A stretch of 64,000 nucleotides of DNA. It comes from Sipunculus nudus (lineage: Eukaryota; Annelida; Sipuncula; Golfingiida; Sipunculidae). Below the pieces are notes generated by a model. It had not been told where the DNA came from. It saw nothing but the letters and a program-made list of their open reading frames with translations, and ran no database searches. The position numbers and the translations under genes were made by a program. The stretch spans positions 67,978,676 to 68,042,675 of the forward strand of contig CM049316.1 in assembly GCA_026874595.1 (NCBI GenBank), read 5' to 3'. Within the stretch, counting starts at the first letter, position 1, and each line of letters begins with the position of its first letter. This document shows, piece by piece, positions 1-11,900 of this stretch.

Positions 1-790
1 AAATGTGGTCACACCTAATTTTTGTTAATATTTATTGTAAAAAATGTGGTCACACCATGTGACCACATTTTATAATATATTAAATATGTATACATATAAT
101 ACAAACCTATATGGCTGGTCAAATAAAATGTGGTCACACCTTATTTTTGTTAATATTTATTAGTAAAAATGTGGTCACACCTTATGTGACCACATTTTAT
201 AATATTCTAAATATAATACAAACTTATATGAATGGTCAAATAAAATGTGGTCACACCTTATTTTTGTCAAAATTTATTGTAAAAATGTGGTCACACCATA
301 TGTGACCACATTCTAAAAATTATATATTTATTACAAACTTATATGGCTTGTCAAATAAAATATGGTCACACCTAATTTTTGTTAATATTTATTGTAAAAA
401 ATGTGGTCACACCATGTGACCACATTTTATAATATATTAAATATGTATACATATAATTTATTGTAAAAAATGTGGTCACACCATGTGACCACATTTTATA
501 ATATTATTTATATAATACAAACTTATTAGGTTGGTCAAATAAAATGTGGTCACACCTTATTTTTGTCAATATTCCTAGGTGAATATTTATTGTAAAAAAT
601 GTGGTCACACTATGCATGTGACCACATTTTAAAATATATTAAATATATATATATATATAATACAAACTTATATGGCTGGTCAAATAAAATGTGGTCACAC
701 CTTATTTTTGTTAATATTTATTGGTAAAAAATGTGGTCACACCTTATGTGACCACATTTTATAATATTCCATATATAATATACATTTGAC
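1..790. repeat. Array of short palindromic motifs (GTGGTCACACC / GTGACCACAT)
   Basis: About thirteen copies of GTGGTCACACC and seven inverted partners GTGACCACAT occur here. They often sit back to back as hairpin-forming pairs with a 2-6 base loop. A longer, looser unit starting GGTCAAATAAAATG recurs near 114, 233, 347, 530 and 675, so the period is irregular (about 115-185 bp). The left edge is cut by the window. Inverted-pair motifs of this kind are common in terminal or subterminal parts of DNA transposons. A transposase start lies directly to the right, which fits that origin by inference. Confidence 0.85.
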
Positions 791-794
791 GTGC

Positions 795-907
795 ACTTGA
801 GTTTTACCGACGCTTAACTGCTGAGCAAGTTAGCGCTGACTGCGTCCTGGTGTTGCCGCCTTGATTAACGCAAATTTCTTCTTCAAGGAAAGCTCTTTAC
901 GAGGCAT
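795..907 (-). pseudogene. N-terminal fragment of a pogo/Tigger-type (CENP-B HTH) transposase
   Basis: On the minus strand an ATG at 907-905 opens a frame reading MPRKELSLKKKFALIKAA, then GRSQR, a TAA, and LAQQLSVGKTQV. This matches the usual start of pogo/Tigger/CENP-B helix-turn-helix proteins: basic start, a helix with LIKAA, then SQRxLAxxxxVGKTQ. The TAA sits where the family normally has Gln, so CAA to TAA is likely. After VGKTQVHV the frame runs into the palindromic array and the rest of the transposase is absent. A TATAAATA stretch lies upstream near 1020-1027. Inference: a dead 5' fragment of a DNA transposon. Confidence 0.6.
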
Positions 908-1035
908 GGTCGCACAACAGTAAGAAATTTAAGCGCAAACGGAACCGGTAGAGAAATAAACTGACAGTGATCCATCTAATAACGCAAGACAATGTGTGGC
1001 ATTTGCCGCAATGCAAGCTTTATTTATACATTTCA

Positions 1036-4000
1036 CTGACTGCTCAATAGTAGGTGGGTTAAGTGACTTTTGACTTCAAGTCATGATGCAAAGTTTCCCC
1101 TTGGCATAAAAGTACCTTAGGGTCATAGGAATAAATCTATCTAAAGACACAAGTTAGATCACCCTTAGTATGTAAAATATATGCATCTGTTACAGCTATA
1201 ATGACAAATTTTGTGTCAAAATATACATATTTGTGGTCACGGAATCTAGTGAAATAGGTTTCAAGATTGAGAAAACAATAGTAACTCCTTACCATGAAAA
1301 ATCTGGGGTACATTTCTGAAAATATCAATGATTTTCTTCCATCACGGTAACCTGAGACACTTCTAATCTATGTGCTTAGCATAGGGAGGTATTAAACAGT
1401 TGTGAATAGACCCTGAATAGACCCCATAGAGCATAAAACCACAGCAAATGTAATGCATTAACTAGAGAATTACTTTTAGTTTAGTAAGTTCACACACAGT
1501 TCAATAAACCCACACACGATGATCTATAACCAGCAAAAATTCATCGGCCCTAAGGCTTGGGTTGTTGTTTTTCTGCCTGCACTGTCAGTTCATTAAATAC
1601 ATTATCTGGGTAATACGGTATAACTGATCCTTCTCGACCGCACAACATGCATGGGTTTTACTTTGTAAAAAACAGAGGACCAGTTAACACGGGAATGGAA
1701 AAACATTCCTGTGACAGAACTCAATGAAGTTGGAGTGATTCCTGGACTTTGGTATTTATTAATATTTATAATGAACCTAAATAACCGCCTGATATCCATT
1801 GATATTCAAAATAGCAAGCACAATATGTATTACAATCATAGAAATCTCCCTAAAAACCCGAAGGTGACCTTGAATTGCCCTACTTGCCAAATTTATCTGC
1901 AGAATATCGGCGGGTGACCCTGGGGCATTGCACTTCAATTAAAACTAATGAATCGTATGCCTAGGAATCATCACATCGTGGTACAACAGCATAAATGAAG
2001 GAAAACCTACATCTTGCTAATAGGTTGAATAAAATGTTCAGTACTGTTAATGTTATAGGCCTTTCCCCTTTTTAGTGATATATGTGGCATATCTTGCTGA
2101 CGTCAAAGCAATTTTAGCCCCTTTTTCAGGTTACTTGTGACCAACTGTAAAAGTATAACATGCACATTTTATTTAACTTAATAGCAAGATTATTTTTTTC
2201 TGAAAGAAAAGTAGATTATTTCTTTGATTGGAAATGTGAAAGAATTCGCTGAAAAGGTCAGAGACAAGTAACATGACAGTCGCAGATGCTGTTAAATATC
2301 AACGTCGCCCATGCCTGAAAAGGTTATACATTCAGAGGATCAGAGGCTGCTGGTGCGACATGACTGAAAAGGAGTTGCTATATAAGTTCATCGGAGACTA
2401 CCTAACTTTGGAGAATTATTGACAAATGGTCAGCTTTACAACCCTCTATAAAAAAAATTTTTCCACTGATGGATCTAAAGGGGTTGTTTTCTTGGTGTAA
2501 GTGCTGAAAACCTATATGCTCCCAGGTATTGATAGCTTTATTTGCTAGGTCTGTTCGGAGTATTGTTAAGGTTAATGATATATTATTCTCACTTATGCAT
2601 TTCCACGACTTGTGCATTTCCTCTTTTAAGATGGAATTTTTGCATGATATAAGTTAATTAGTGTTTTAATCTCTTTCATCTGACGAAAGACAATACCATG
2701 CTTCTTCATGTTGGATCTTACTGAGATGTAAATTATTTTCTTCCCAATGGACATTGGACACCCAGAACATATGTGGACCAGGAGGTGACTGGATCCTAAG
2801 GGAGAACATGTGAAATCCTTTTGCCGGAGGATTATGGCTGATTTTAGGCAATGGAAAGAAACGTCTTTGGACGCAATGTTTTAAAAACAAAAAGATCTTA
2901 TCACTAAGAACATGAAACAGAGGAGTCGAGTGGTAATAGACTTTGATCTCTGTGCTGGCTATACCCGGCTTCAATTCCAAGGACAGCTATGAGAATAGGT
3001 GATATTGACCCTTTCCAATTCAGTAGTTTCTCCGGGTCCTCTGGCTCTATAGACTAATTAAAGCAGCCATCTCTACCTAGCATACGTTATTATAACAATT
3101 TGCACATTCCATGTAAAGTAATAAAGTTACAATTTATCAAACTCTAAACTTTATTGAATTACATTTAGATATCACATTCAACACTTTCTGCTTTTATGTT
3201 TTGACTGGTGAAAAAGGTCATATAGCACGGAAGTTAGAGGTAAAGCCTGTTAGGCGGACTTTGCATCTCGCCTTCTTGCTGTCCTTATACTTTGGTTGCA
3301 AGTCTTTATTTTTGCATCATTAACATGTTGATAATCAGTGGCATTATTGCAGTATTTGTGAACAATACTGGATTCTTTGTTATAACCTGCACCACATCCT
3401 GAACAGTCAGCACTGCCACGATTACTTCAACAATCATTTCATCCACAACTAAAATATAAGACATCTAATTCTTTCAGTTCCCTTGTAACAAATATAAATG
3501 TGAACCAAGTTTTAAGGATAGTTCCCTATAAAACCCTAAACTAATTGGCAAAGCATAAACACCAAGAGTGTCAATGACTGATGGCCTTTGTGCTTTCAGC
3601 ATTGATCATGTACATGCTGTACTGTCGAGAAAGGTCATTTTAAGCCATATTACCCAGATAATGTATAACATGGACTGACATTATATGCGGAAAAACCGCA
3701 ACCAAGACCTAATGTATTTTGCTGGTTTTATATAGAGCGATGTGTATCGACTTATAGAACCATGTGTGGAAATATTGATGCAAGACTGTGGGTATTTCAC
3801 TCGGGTATTTTTAAATAAAGAACAAACCGTATATCTCAGCTAACCGTATAGCCTTATTGTATTGCCTAAAAATTAAGTAAGTGTCACATACCAGTAATTC
3901 TCTAGTTAATGCATTATATTTGCTGTGGTTTATGCTCTATGTATGTCGATTGAGGATTGTGTTCGTCTACAGGTTCTATTCACAACTGTTTAATACCTCC

Positions 4001-4416
4001 CTATGCTAAGCACATAGATTAGAAGTGTCTCAGGTTACCATGACGAAGGAAAAACAATAATATTTAATGAAATGTGCCTGTTTTACCCGAGATTTTCATG
4101 GTAAGGAGAAAACTGTTGTTTTCTCAATCTTGAAACCTATTCCATTGGCTTTCTTGACCACAAAAATGTATATTTTGACACAAAATTTATTATTTATATA
4201 TTTTGAAGCAAACATATGAGGTTTGGAGTATTTTCACGGCCATTTTGAATAATTTGCATATATTTCACATACTAAGGGAGATCTAACTTGTGTCTTTGGA
4301 TAAATTTATTCCTATGACCCTATGGTACTTCTTTGCCAAAGGGGACCTTTGCATCATGACTTGAAGTCAACAGCCTATTTTATGCACTTAACCCACCCAC
4401 TTCAATACTCAGTGTG
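1036..4416. mobile_element. 3.4 kb element bounded by long (400-600 bp) inverted repeats
   Basis: The left arm (about 1036-1475) reappears inverted at about 3890-4416. Matching blocks in order include the GGTGGGTTAAGTG end, GACTTCAAGTCATGATGCAA, the AGGGTCATAGGAATAAAT block, CACAAGTTAGATC, GAGAAAACAA, CTTACCATGAAAA, GTAACCTGAGACACTTCTAA, CTATGCTAAGCACATAGATT and TAATGCATTAACTAGAGAATTAC. A further inner match pairs TTATCTGGGTAATA (about 1600) with its complement near 3650. The arms carry indels, so the copy is not young. No clear target-site duplication was found. Long arms suggest a Mutator-like or foldback DNA transposon, but no diagnostic transposase was recognised. Confidence 0.75.
2402..2980 (-). 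pseudogene. Unrecognised decayed reading frame inside the long-inverted-repeat element
   Basis: One minus-strand frame runs from 2980 to 2402 with only two nearby stops (TAA codons around 2640-2655). The first part is about 104 residues and contains FHVLSDKIFLFLKHC and GPHMFWVSNVHWEENN. The second contains KSWKCISENN and NTWEHIGFQHLHQENN. It is rich in His, Trp and Cys and lacks low-complexity stretches, so it may be the remains of a protein carried by the surrounding element. I do not recognise a family. It could also be a chance open frame in AT-rich DNA. Confidence 0.25.
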
Positions 4417-4765
4417 AGTAAGGTATAAGCACATTAAGGTTGTTAATTTTACCAATGAGGGTCGAACAGTATGTGATGGTTAGAAATATTAAGCTCTCAA
4501 GCCCACACTTAGGGTAGCTGTAATACATGTGATCACTGAGGGGCAATTAAGCAATTTCACTCATTAACTAATCAGGCCGATGGTTACCCTCTTTGATCTA
4601 TATCTTACGCATCACAGCGAGCCTCAGTGCGTACACCGAGTCAGGAAGATATGCGGGACCAGATTAACACTCGAGTTGGGAAACCTTGTATCCCTCTTTG
4701 ATCTTTCGGTAAGGCGCAAGTGACAAGGCGCAGCCATTGACTCGTGACAAATGTTGTTTCAGTAC
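4417..4765. other. Intergenic, no gene recognised
   Basis: This single-copy-looking stretch lies between the inverted-repeat element and a GGTGGTCG-rich block. TACCCTCTTTGATCT-like segments occur near 4587 and again near 4690, a weak internal direct repeat. No splice-bounded open frame was seen. Confidence 0.4.
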
Positions 4766-4769
4766 TTCT

Positions 4770-4960
4770 GGGCGGTGGTCGCATAAGCGGGGTGGCATGA
4801 GCGCTGGGGCCAGTTAACCTGGTCGTAATTCTGAATTCAGGGGTGGTCGTAATTTTGAGTCATTCATAAACATAAATAAACTAAAAAAAAAATCGGGACC
4901 AAGCAAAGTGGTCGTAATTGTGGGGTGGTCGCAATTGTGCGGTGGTCACAAGGCGGGGTT
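4770..4960 (+). repeat. GGTGGTCG(C/T)AA motif cluster
   Basis: The octamer GGTGGTCG, usually followed by CA or TA then A, recurs at about 4772, 4842 and 4925, with related GTGGTCG near 4908 and GGTGGTCAC near 4941. The block ends with GGCGGGGTTCAAC directly against a (TA)n tract. The motif-rich block followed by (TA)n looks like one end of a dispersed element. Its family was not identified. Confidence 0.6.
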
Positions 4961-4961
4961 C

Positions 4962-4964
<3 letters not shown>

Positions 4965-5006
<42 letters not shown>

Positions 5007-5057
5007 CGTTTTCACCATACGTTACATTATGCGCTTTTTTATATATATATATATATA

Positions 5058-5100
<43 letters not shown>
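4965..5100. repeat. Two (TA)n microsatellite tracts
   Basis: Pure (TA)n covers 4965-5004 and, after 35 bases of unique sequence, about 5040-5100 with one TC interruption near 5059. They produce spurious frames of alternating Tyr and Ile. Confidence 0.95.
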
Positions 5101-5102
<2 letters not shown>

Positions 5103-5160
5103 TATGAAAACAGACATTGAAGAACTAGGGCAAGAGGTTCATACGTTTAGTATTTGTTGA
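5101..5160 (+). repeat. Short fragment of the dispersed composite repeat
   Basis: The segment CTATGAAAACAGACATTGAA followed by GAAC...CAAGAGGTTCATA matches 10540-10590 closely, and 5757-5805 more loosely. It starts directly at the end of a (TA)n tract. Confidence 0.7.
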
Positions 5161-5464
5161 GGGACATGGCGTTTCCACTACCTAATGGCGAGTTTGTCTC
5201 ACCCACTTGGTGTGAGTGTAGTATGTTTGCCCTTTATATTATACGTATTTTATAGTTTGTGTGTATTTTATATCATATGTGCACATAACTGAAATGTTCA
5301 CTGGACCCAGGACTCTGTTAAAAATCAGCATACATATTAATTGCTCTACAGCGCCGACTTTTATTAGCAAAAACGACGAAAAAGCCAAACTTACCTTACA
5401 CGGTTGATATTCTACACCTTTGTGTCCGGCGAGTAAATAAGCGCCTTACGACAATTTGACCGTT

Positions 5465-6330
5465 AATAAAGTATGTTGATAACGGGTAATGTATACATAT
5501 AACATATATGGATAGTGCATAATGTATACTGATAATGTAAGTGGATAACGGGTGATGTATACTTAAAAGGTATAAGGATAACTAATAATATATACTAATA
5601 ACGTATGTTGATGAATTATTTGTATGCTAAAAACGTATATGGATAGCATATAGTGTGGACAGATAAGGCATATTGAGAAGGATATGGTATACTGATAAAG
5701 TATGTGGATAACGGATAATGTATATGGATAACTTATGTGGATAACGATAATATATATTCTCTGAAAAGAGCTATAGAAGAAGTAATACAAGAGGTTTATA
5801 ACAATTCTCATTAACAATTATATAAGAAAGTACGCAACCGTCACCACTAAATCAACTACACTATATTTGACTCTGCGATCCCGAAGAAACAACATTAATA
5901 GTCCGACATACATTCGCTTGAGCAGATTTGCTAAATTACAATGAAGACAAACAAAGGGAAGCCTTGTCAAACATGCAATTATGCAGTGGCCTGCTTGGTT
6001 AGGCGTCTCCGCCACTGTCGTTCTTCTGACGTTATTATTGTCCATGTAAACTATAATGTACAGCTTGGCAAGCACGCCAGAACGACCTTCCTGGTCGACA
6101 AAGACCACCGTGTTAGAAGCTAATACATCTCACTATTAAAGTCCGACCACATTTATTACCTTGCCAAGGAGGTTCTGTTTTCACATGGGCGTTTATTTTC
6201 ATTCGATAATTTGATAGTTAGCAGATATATGCAAAATGCAGAAACAAATGCTGAACGATCGGACGTGCGTCATGGGCATCGTTTCACAGCCATATACCTC
6301 ATGTGTTTCATTCATATGGTTGCCTAGAAC
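5465..6330 (+). repeat. Composite dispersed repeat, copy A (minisatellite plus unique tail)
   Basis: The first part (5465-5760) is a degenerate minisatellite built from variants of GTATACTGATAA, GTATGTGGATAACG and GGATAATGTATA. The second part (5757-6226) aligns with 10535-11115: shared blocks include TTATATAAGAAAGTAC, CTGCTTGGTTAGGCGTC, CAGCTTGGCAAGCACGCCAG, AACGACCTTCCTGGTC, GACCACCGTGTTAGAA, AAGGAGGTTCTGTTTTCAC and ATAATTTGATAGTTAGCAG. A later block, CATCGTTTCAC (about 6280), matches about 11371, so the copy may extend to about 6330. No protein-coding family was recognised. Confidence 0.8.
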
Positions 6331-7898
6331 TATACACGTTTATACATCGGTTGGCGAAACTAGAACGTTCAGTGATCCTGGTAACGCATATTTATATCCA
6401 ATTTACCTGATACTCCTATTTAATGCGTGCTACATGAATCGCGTGTTTTATACCATCCTGTCCATAGAATAAAGAGACACTGGAACTACTCTAATTTGCA
6501 AAGAATTATTTCGCTTAACATAGACACTATGACTGAAATCGTGGTAGTGCTTTTAATACTAACACATTCAGGGAGACAAACTGAGTCTGACTTTGGGTCA
6601 TATTGCGTATGATTATTTTGTTGCACGTAGCGTTATTCTAAGGCCTATATATGAATAATCAGACTGATGCGACTTTGGAATCCTTGGGCAATTTCATTTT
6701 TGAACGGTTGTAGTACGATCATTTTTAATTTTATGCTGAGTCAAACTAATTTAGAACGTCCCGTTTTTCGTGATAACAAAAGAATTATATGCTAATGCAT
6801 ATAATACACATTGTCCCAGGCATTTTCATAACGTGGAGGTTACGGACCTATATAACAGATGAAACCATACATAAAAAAAGTGTGATAATTAGATTATTAT
6901 TGGCCACCAAACTGTTAAATTGCAAAAATTTTAAAATTGAAAATTAAAATATCAAAATTTTAATTGTTTGCCGAATTTTGCCATTTCAATCATTTTCAAA
7001 TAAATCAAATGTATTTACTCAAGTTAAGAATAAAGTACTTGGTATAACAAATTCTTTAAATAGTCAATTAATTATTGCGCTTTGAACAATTAAAATTATT
7101 TTTTTAATATAAATTCCCCATGAAACGTCCTTATTTTATATGCACATTTAAGAGCTTTTCTTGCCTTTGATTTGTGCTAAATGTGAAAAACATCGCCGAA
7201 GATGCATTAATCGATAAATGAATCATTTTCTGTTTCCTCGTGCCATCACGCTGATTGTAATAAAGGATGAGGAGTTTCCTGGTTCATTTAGAAATGATTT
7301 TCTATTCATAAATGATTCAGCATATTCTATTATAACATTTCTGATGACAGATCTAATATACACTTTGTTTGTACGGTTTATTCCCATATATTTACAATGA
7401 TTGATTGATTTTTGTGAACCTGTTTATGGTTTTGTGCTTTGAAAGTATCATATTTTTCCTAGTATTGGCTCGAATTGATTTTTTCATAACGCTCGCAAGA
7501 TATTGTATTTATAGAAGAAGAAAACAGTGATTTAAGTCAACATTAGGTTATTTTATTCAACATCTTACATAATTTAAGTAACCGTCAGGCAATAACTAAC
7601 GATTGTCAAAGGAATTACATAAAATGGTGTGTTTTGTTTTGTACTTTGTATTTGAAAATGAAACTGTGACCTTATATGAAAGGATACTCCAATCATTTAG
7701 ACTGAAAATCCCTGTGACTCACACAAAATAAAATAAAAGCTAAAAAAGCAATTTTTTAACAGGCTTAATATCGCTATCCATACCTATCGTTACATTTCAA
7801 AGACAAAGACAAAGAGATGTCTTGACAGTAACTTTCAGGTTAAGGATGGAATGGTTATCTACATAATGCATTATAATAAATATTTCCCATTAAAGTAA
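6331..7898. other. AT-rich intergenic DNA, no gene recognised
   Basis: Short open frames here (for example 6236-6472 and 7218-7400 +) have no recognisable motifs, splice context or length to support a gene. Long A/T homopolymer runs are frequent. Confidence 0.5.
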
Positions 7899-8262
7899 AT
7901 TCAGATTATTAGAAAGTATTTAAATAATTTGTTATACTAACATATACTGTATTAATTTATGATATATATTACATATATAAGTAAGAAATCATATTTCTTT
8001 AATATGAATTCCATGTCTAAACTAAGAAAACTCATTTTTTATAACCCACAAGTGTAATTAACACAAAAATCCGAATAAAATTCAGATTATTAGAAAGTAT
8101 TTAAATAATTTGTTATACTAACATATACTGTATTAATTTATGATATATATTACATATATAAGTAAGAAATCATATTTCTTTAATATGAATTCCATGTCTA
8201 AACTAAGAAAACTCATTTTTTTATAACCCACAAGTGTAATTAACACAAAAATCCGAATAAAA
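7899..8262 (+). repeat. Recent tandem duplication, two copies of a 181 bp unit
   Basis: The unit starting TCAGATTATTAGAAAGTATT at 7901 begins again at 8082. The two copies match almost base for base through CCGAATAAAATT; the only clear difference is one extra T in a T-run in the second copy. The high identity points to a recent event, or to a local assembly duplication. Confidence 0.95.
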
Positions 8263-10264
8263 TTATACTTATCTTGAGTCTGTGATCTGTAATCGAAAAA
8301 CTTCATGTTCATCCATTCTATGATTAAGTTTTGTTAAACTTTAATAACGCAATTCGTGTTTTGGCGAAGAAAACTTCCCGAATTTGACATGGTGATATCA
8401 CATTGATGCTTGATCTATGGGCAATCCTTAAACATTTTGTGCAACAAAATGATAATATATTCAATTTCACACCCACAGCTGGTGCCTATCCAACCAGTAT
8501 GCTTTACTTGCGCTTAGTGGTTGTCATGCTTGCAAATACGGCCTATCGCTGGGTATTGCAGACGGTTTTTGCGTTGCAATATATTGCGATATTTATGAGG
8601 ATGTTTTCTAGCAATCAATTTTTAGGAAACAGGTGCGCTTTCGGAAAAATATACGTATATTTCCTATGTTATTATCATGTTGGTATATATCGTTAACGAA
8701 TTTAGCAAGGTATCTACATATTTGTTGACAATACCAAACACACATTTGAATTCTTGTAAAGATTTTCTTTTGCCTTATATATGGAGTAATTTAAGATTAC
8801 GAGAGAAACGTCATTCTTATTGTTATAAGTATTAAATTAATGTTACGTATTCACAAAATATATAAAAAAGATATAATGATACGGCGAAAACAATGTGAAA
8901 TCACTGCCTTGCTACACACTGAAAAAGCGATATTGTTACTGACCATAAAAAATGCTATTATACACCGGCGTATGCGTATAAACGTGAGCGGAGTGATAAA
9001 ATAAAGAAGAGCAGTATCTCAAATTACGTTTAACATATATACTGCCAGCTGACATAGAAGAACTGAGATGATTTTTTTATTATAAAATATAGGAAATAAG
9101 GATTATTTACTTTGTTTAAAATATTCCTCATCAATTAAAAGTGATAATTGTCTCATTGACATGTAGGATTAGAAAGTACCCTTAAATTATGACGAAAAAA
9201 GTAATGTGGAGTAAATATTTCTAGATATATGATATCATAATTAACAACACTATCAATCTAAACCATAGGATGCATGAAATGACGTTCTTTCTGTTTCTGC
9301 CCTTGATAATCAAGATGGATCATTTACCCCTTTTCTTCTCCGTCTTTTAAACAAGGAAAAGGGGTTAACTAGTAGAAGGATATCATCGTCCTGGAGGATA
9401 AACGCATGAAAGTATACATGCCTTTAAATTTATATATACGCTTTGCTCCTGATGCATAATTTCGAACGCATGATTTTAAACATGAGGGGTTTCTTTTAAA
9501 TTAAAGGAGGCAAGGCTGATGAACTGGCATATGAATAACCCTTCGCTGATTAACACCTTCAGGTTGAGAGGAACAACTGTTCATAGTATTAGGGAAGCAT
9601 CACAGTTATTAGGGCAGTCAAGAACTAATATATTAAAGCACTTGAAATAAAAAAAATCATCTCGTACAAAAACTTCTATTATGAAACTTTTAAAGAAAAA
9701 GCTGTCAAATACAATATTATTTTCATGATATTGTATGTGTCGTAATTAATTGCTTAATCAATATAAACTTAGAACACATTTTAAGTATATTTTTATCACT
9801 GACTCTTCCCGATTATTTGCTAATACAGTACAGTTTATTTGAAGGGAATATGTGACATATTAAGCGAGCTATAAGCATTTAGATACTTTACCTCCTCTCA
9901 AGACAACCTGTCTGCAGGCGGGTGCCGTTTGCGAAGAAGTGGTTGTTTTTCAATGGCCTAACATGGTAAGTTGTCCAAAAAAATAATCGATGTTAATATC
10001 TAAATTCATTAATTTCACACACTTAGCGTTCTTAAAATAGCTTTGTTATAAAATAACAGAGGGGATGTACGGTGCCCTCCCACACCTATAGGCTAATACA
10101 TGTATAATTTTGGTAATAAAAGGTGGAAATTAAGTTATATCCATGTCTGTAAAAAGTACAAACTTGTAACAGCAATATTGTGTGAGCATTATATGCAGCT
10201 GAGCAGGCTTGATTAATTATATAAAAATATGTTAGATGAACGACAAAATATAACAGCCTGGTCG
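8263..10264. other. AT-rich intergenic DNA, no gene recognised
   Basis: One open frame (8403-8696 +) is hydrophobic and rich in Tyr and Phe, but it has no recognisable family and no supporting splice sites. The rest has only short frames. Confidence 0.5.
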
Positions 10265-11430
10265 TATTCTATACACTGTGTCGATAACGGATAATGTATA
10301 TAAAGTGTGCTTTATACTGATCATCTATGTGTATACAATAATACGTTTATTTATAACGCATGTGGATAAGGGAAAATATATGCTTATAACGGATATGAAT
10401 TACAGATTATGTACACTTATTACGTATATGGATAAGGTATAATGTATACTGATAACGTGTGTGGATACATTATTTTGAATGCGGATATAGTATATGTAAA
10501 GCGCATAATGTAACATATGTGGATAACGATAATATACGTACTATGAAAACAGACATTGAAGAACCAAGACAAGAGGTTCATAACTTTGGTATGTAGGAGC
10601 TAGAAATTATTATATATGATACAATATCCCTGAAACAATTTTCATTAGTAGTTTATATAAGAAAGTACAAAGCCATCACGACTTCATCCATCCATGCAAT
10701 GATTCATTTCGATGGAATGACATGTGTGACATGTACGACTGTGTGATCCTGAAGAAACAACACAAAATAGTCCTAAATAGATTCAGTTGAGCAGGTTTAT
10801 AAAGATAAAAGAGATTTTCCTCGCAAGACAGACAAAGGGAAGCCTTGCCAAAGTAACAATTAGGCCGTGGTCTGCTTGGCTAGGCGTCCCTTTTCTAGAG
10901 TTCTTTAGACAATATAATTGTCCTATTAAATTACAATCTACGGCTTGGCAAGCACACCAGAACGACCTTCCTGGTCTACATAGACCACCGTGTTAGAAAC
11001 AGATGCTTGTGCTACATCTTATTGTTATTGCCCAACATTATTCATTACCTGTGCTAAGGAGGTTCTGTTTTCACCTGGGTCTTTATTTTCATACGATAAT
11101 TTGATAGTTAGCAGTGATATAATCAATTTTTTTAGTAGTGGGACGTGGGTGAGGAAGATCTCGTTGCGGATTCGAATAAAAGGAGCAGACCCAGTAAGAT
11201 TGATTTGCCTTGGCGGAGTTATGCACTCTACTGAATTAAATTTTGGTTACCCTGAATTCAATCATCAAGAAGATGTAACTGCACTAATTTCTTTAATTAA
11301 AATGTTCTGCTGCATGATATAGTCTGCATAGCCGTCTATGTACTAACCCAAACTTATTAATCCATAGGTGTACATCGTTTCACGGCGTAATGCCTAACGT
11401 GTTTCATTTAATATCCAAGTGGTTAATTTC
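10265..11430 (+). repeat. Composite dispersed repeat, copy B
   Basis: This is the second large copy of the element at 5465-6330. It has the same order: a degenerate GTGGATAACG / GATAATGTATA minisatellite (10265-10535), then the TGAAAACAGACATTGAAGAA block and the conserved tail up to ATAATTTGATAGTTAGCAG near 11115. A roughly 250 bp insertion relative to copy A separates this from the CATCGTTTCAC block near 11371. Open frames at 10787-11322 fall inside the repeat and are not treated as genes. Confidence 0.8.
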
Positions 11431-11499
11431 CAATATTTGGAGGAACTGTGCAAAAAAAATAAGTGAAGCATGAAAGTTGGCAAAAATGTTCCTCGGAGC

Positions 11500-11900
11500 C
11501 CAGTGATGCATTTACAATATAGGACCAAGCTGAAAAAATGATCTTGGCCAAAATCAAAATTTTAATGTCCCGAGAAAGCATTGCAGGTACTCTATTTCTA
11601 TGTGTTTGGGCTAAGAAATTCAAATTTCTAGGTTCCAAAACTTTCTAGGTACTCATTAGATGAATGAAGAATGAAACGTGGCATGATAATTGTCCAGACC
11701 ATACTCTATATGTTCAGATATAGGGCCGAGCGGAATTCACCATATCTTGCTTAAAATCCTAGATAGCTGCCACGATGGCCGCCGAAATATAAAATGCCAA
11801 TGCATCAAGTTATATTTGTCCTAGAATGCATTGTAAGTGCAGTGTTTCGATGTTTTTGGGGGTCAAGAAATTCATTTATAAAGATTTCAAGTATGAGAAA
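11500..11900 (+). repeat. Diverged tandem duplication, about 250 bp unit
   Basis: The segment with ATGTCCCGAGAAAGCATTGC, TTTCTATGTGTTTGGG and AAGAAATTCA (about 11565-11625) recurs in altered form at about 11817-11875. The two are too diverged to date. Function unknown. Confidence 0.5.

Noticed and set aside
1-790. Regular short repeats suggesting a CRISPR array
   Set aside because: The repeats are palindromic words at irregular spacing with similar, not unique, intervening DNA, in a clearly eukaryotic window with no cas genes.
2402-2980. Calling the frame in the inverted-repeat element a Mutator or hAT transposase
   Set aside because: No catalytic or DNA-binding motif could be recognised; kept as an unassigned decayed frame.
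4908-5160. Open frames of alternating Tyr and Ile (also at 28216-28443, 29030-29318, 29467-29703, 35345-35563, 36058-36243, 41354-41574)
   Set aside because: They are (TA)n, (GATA)n or (GA)n tracts read as protein. No start context, splice sites or domain support a gene.
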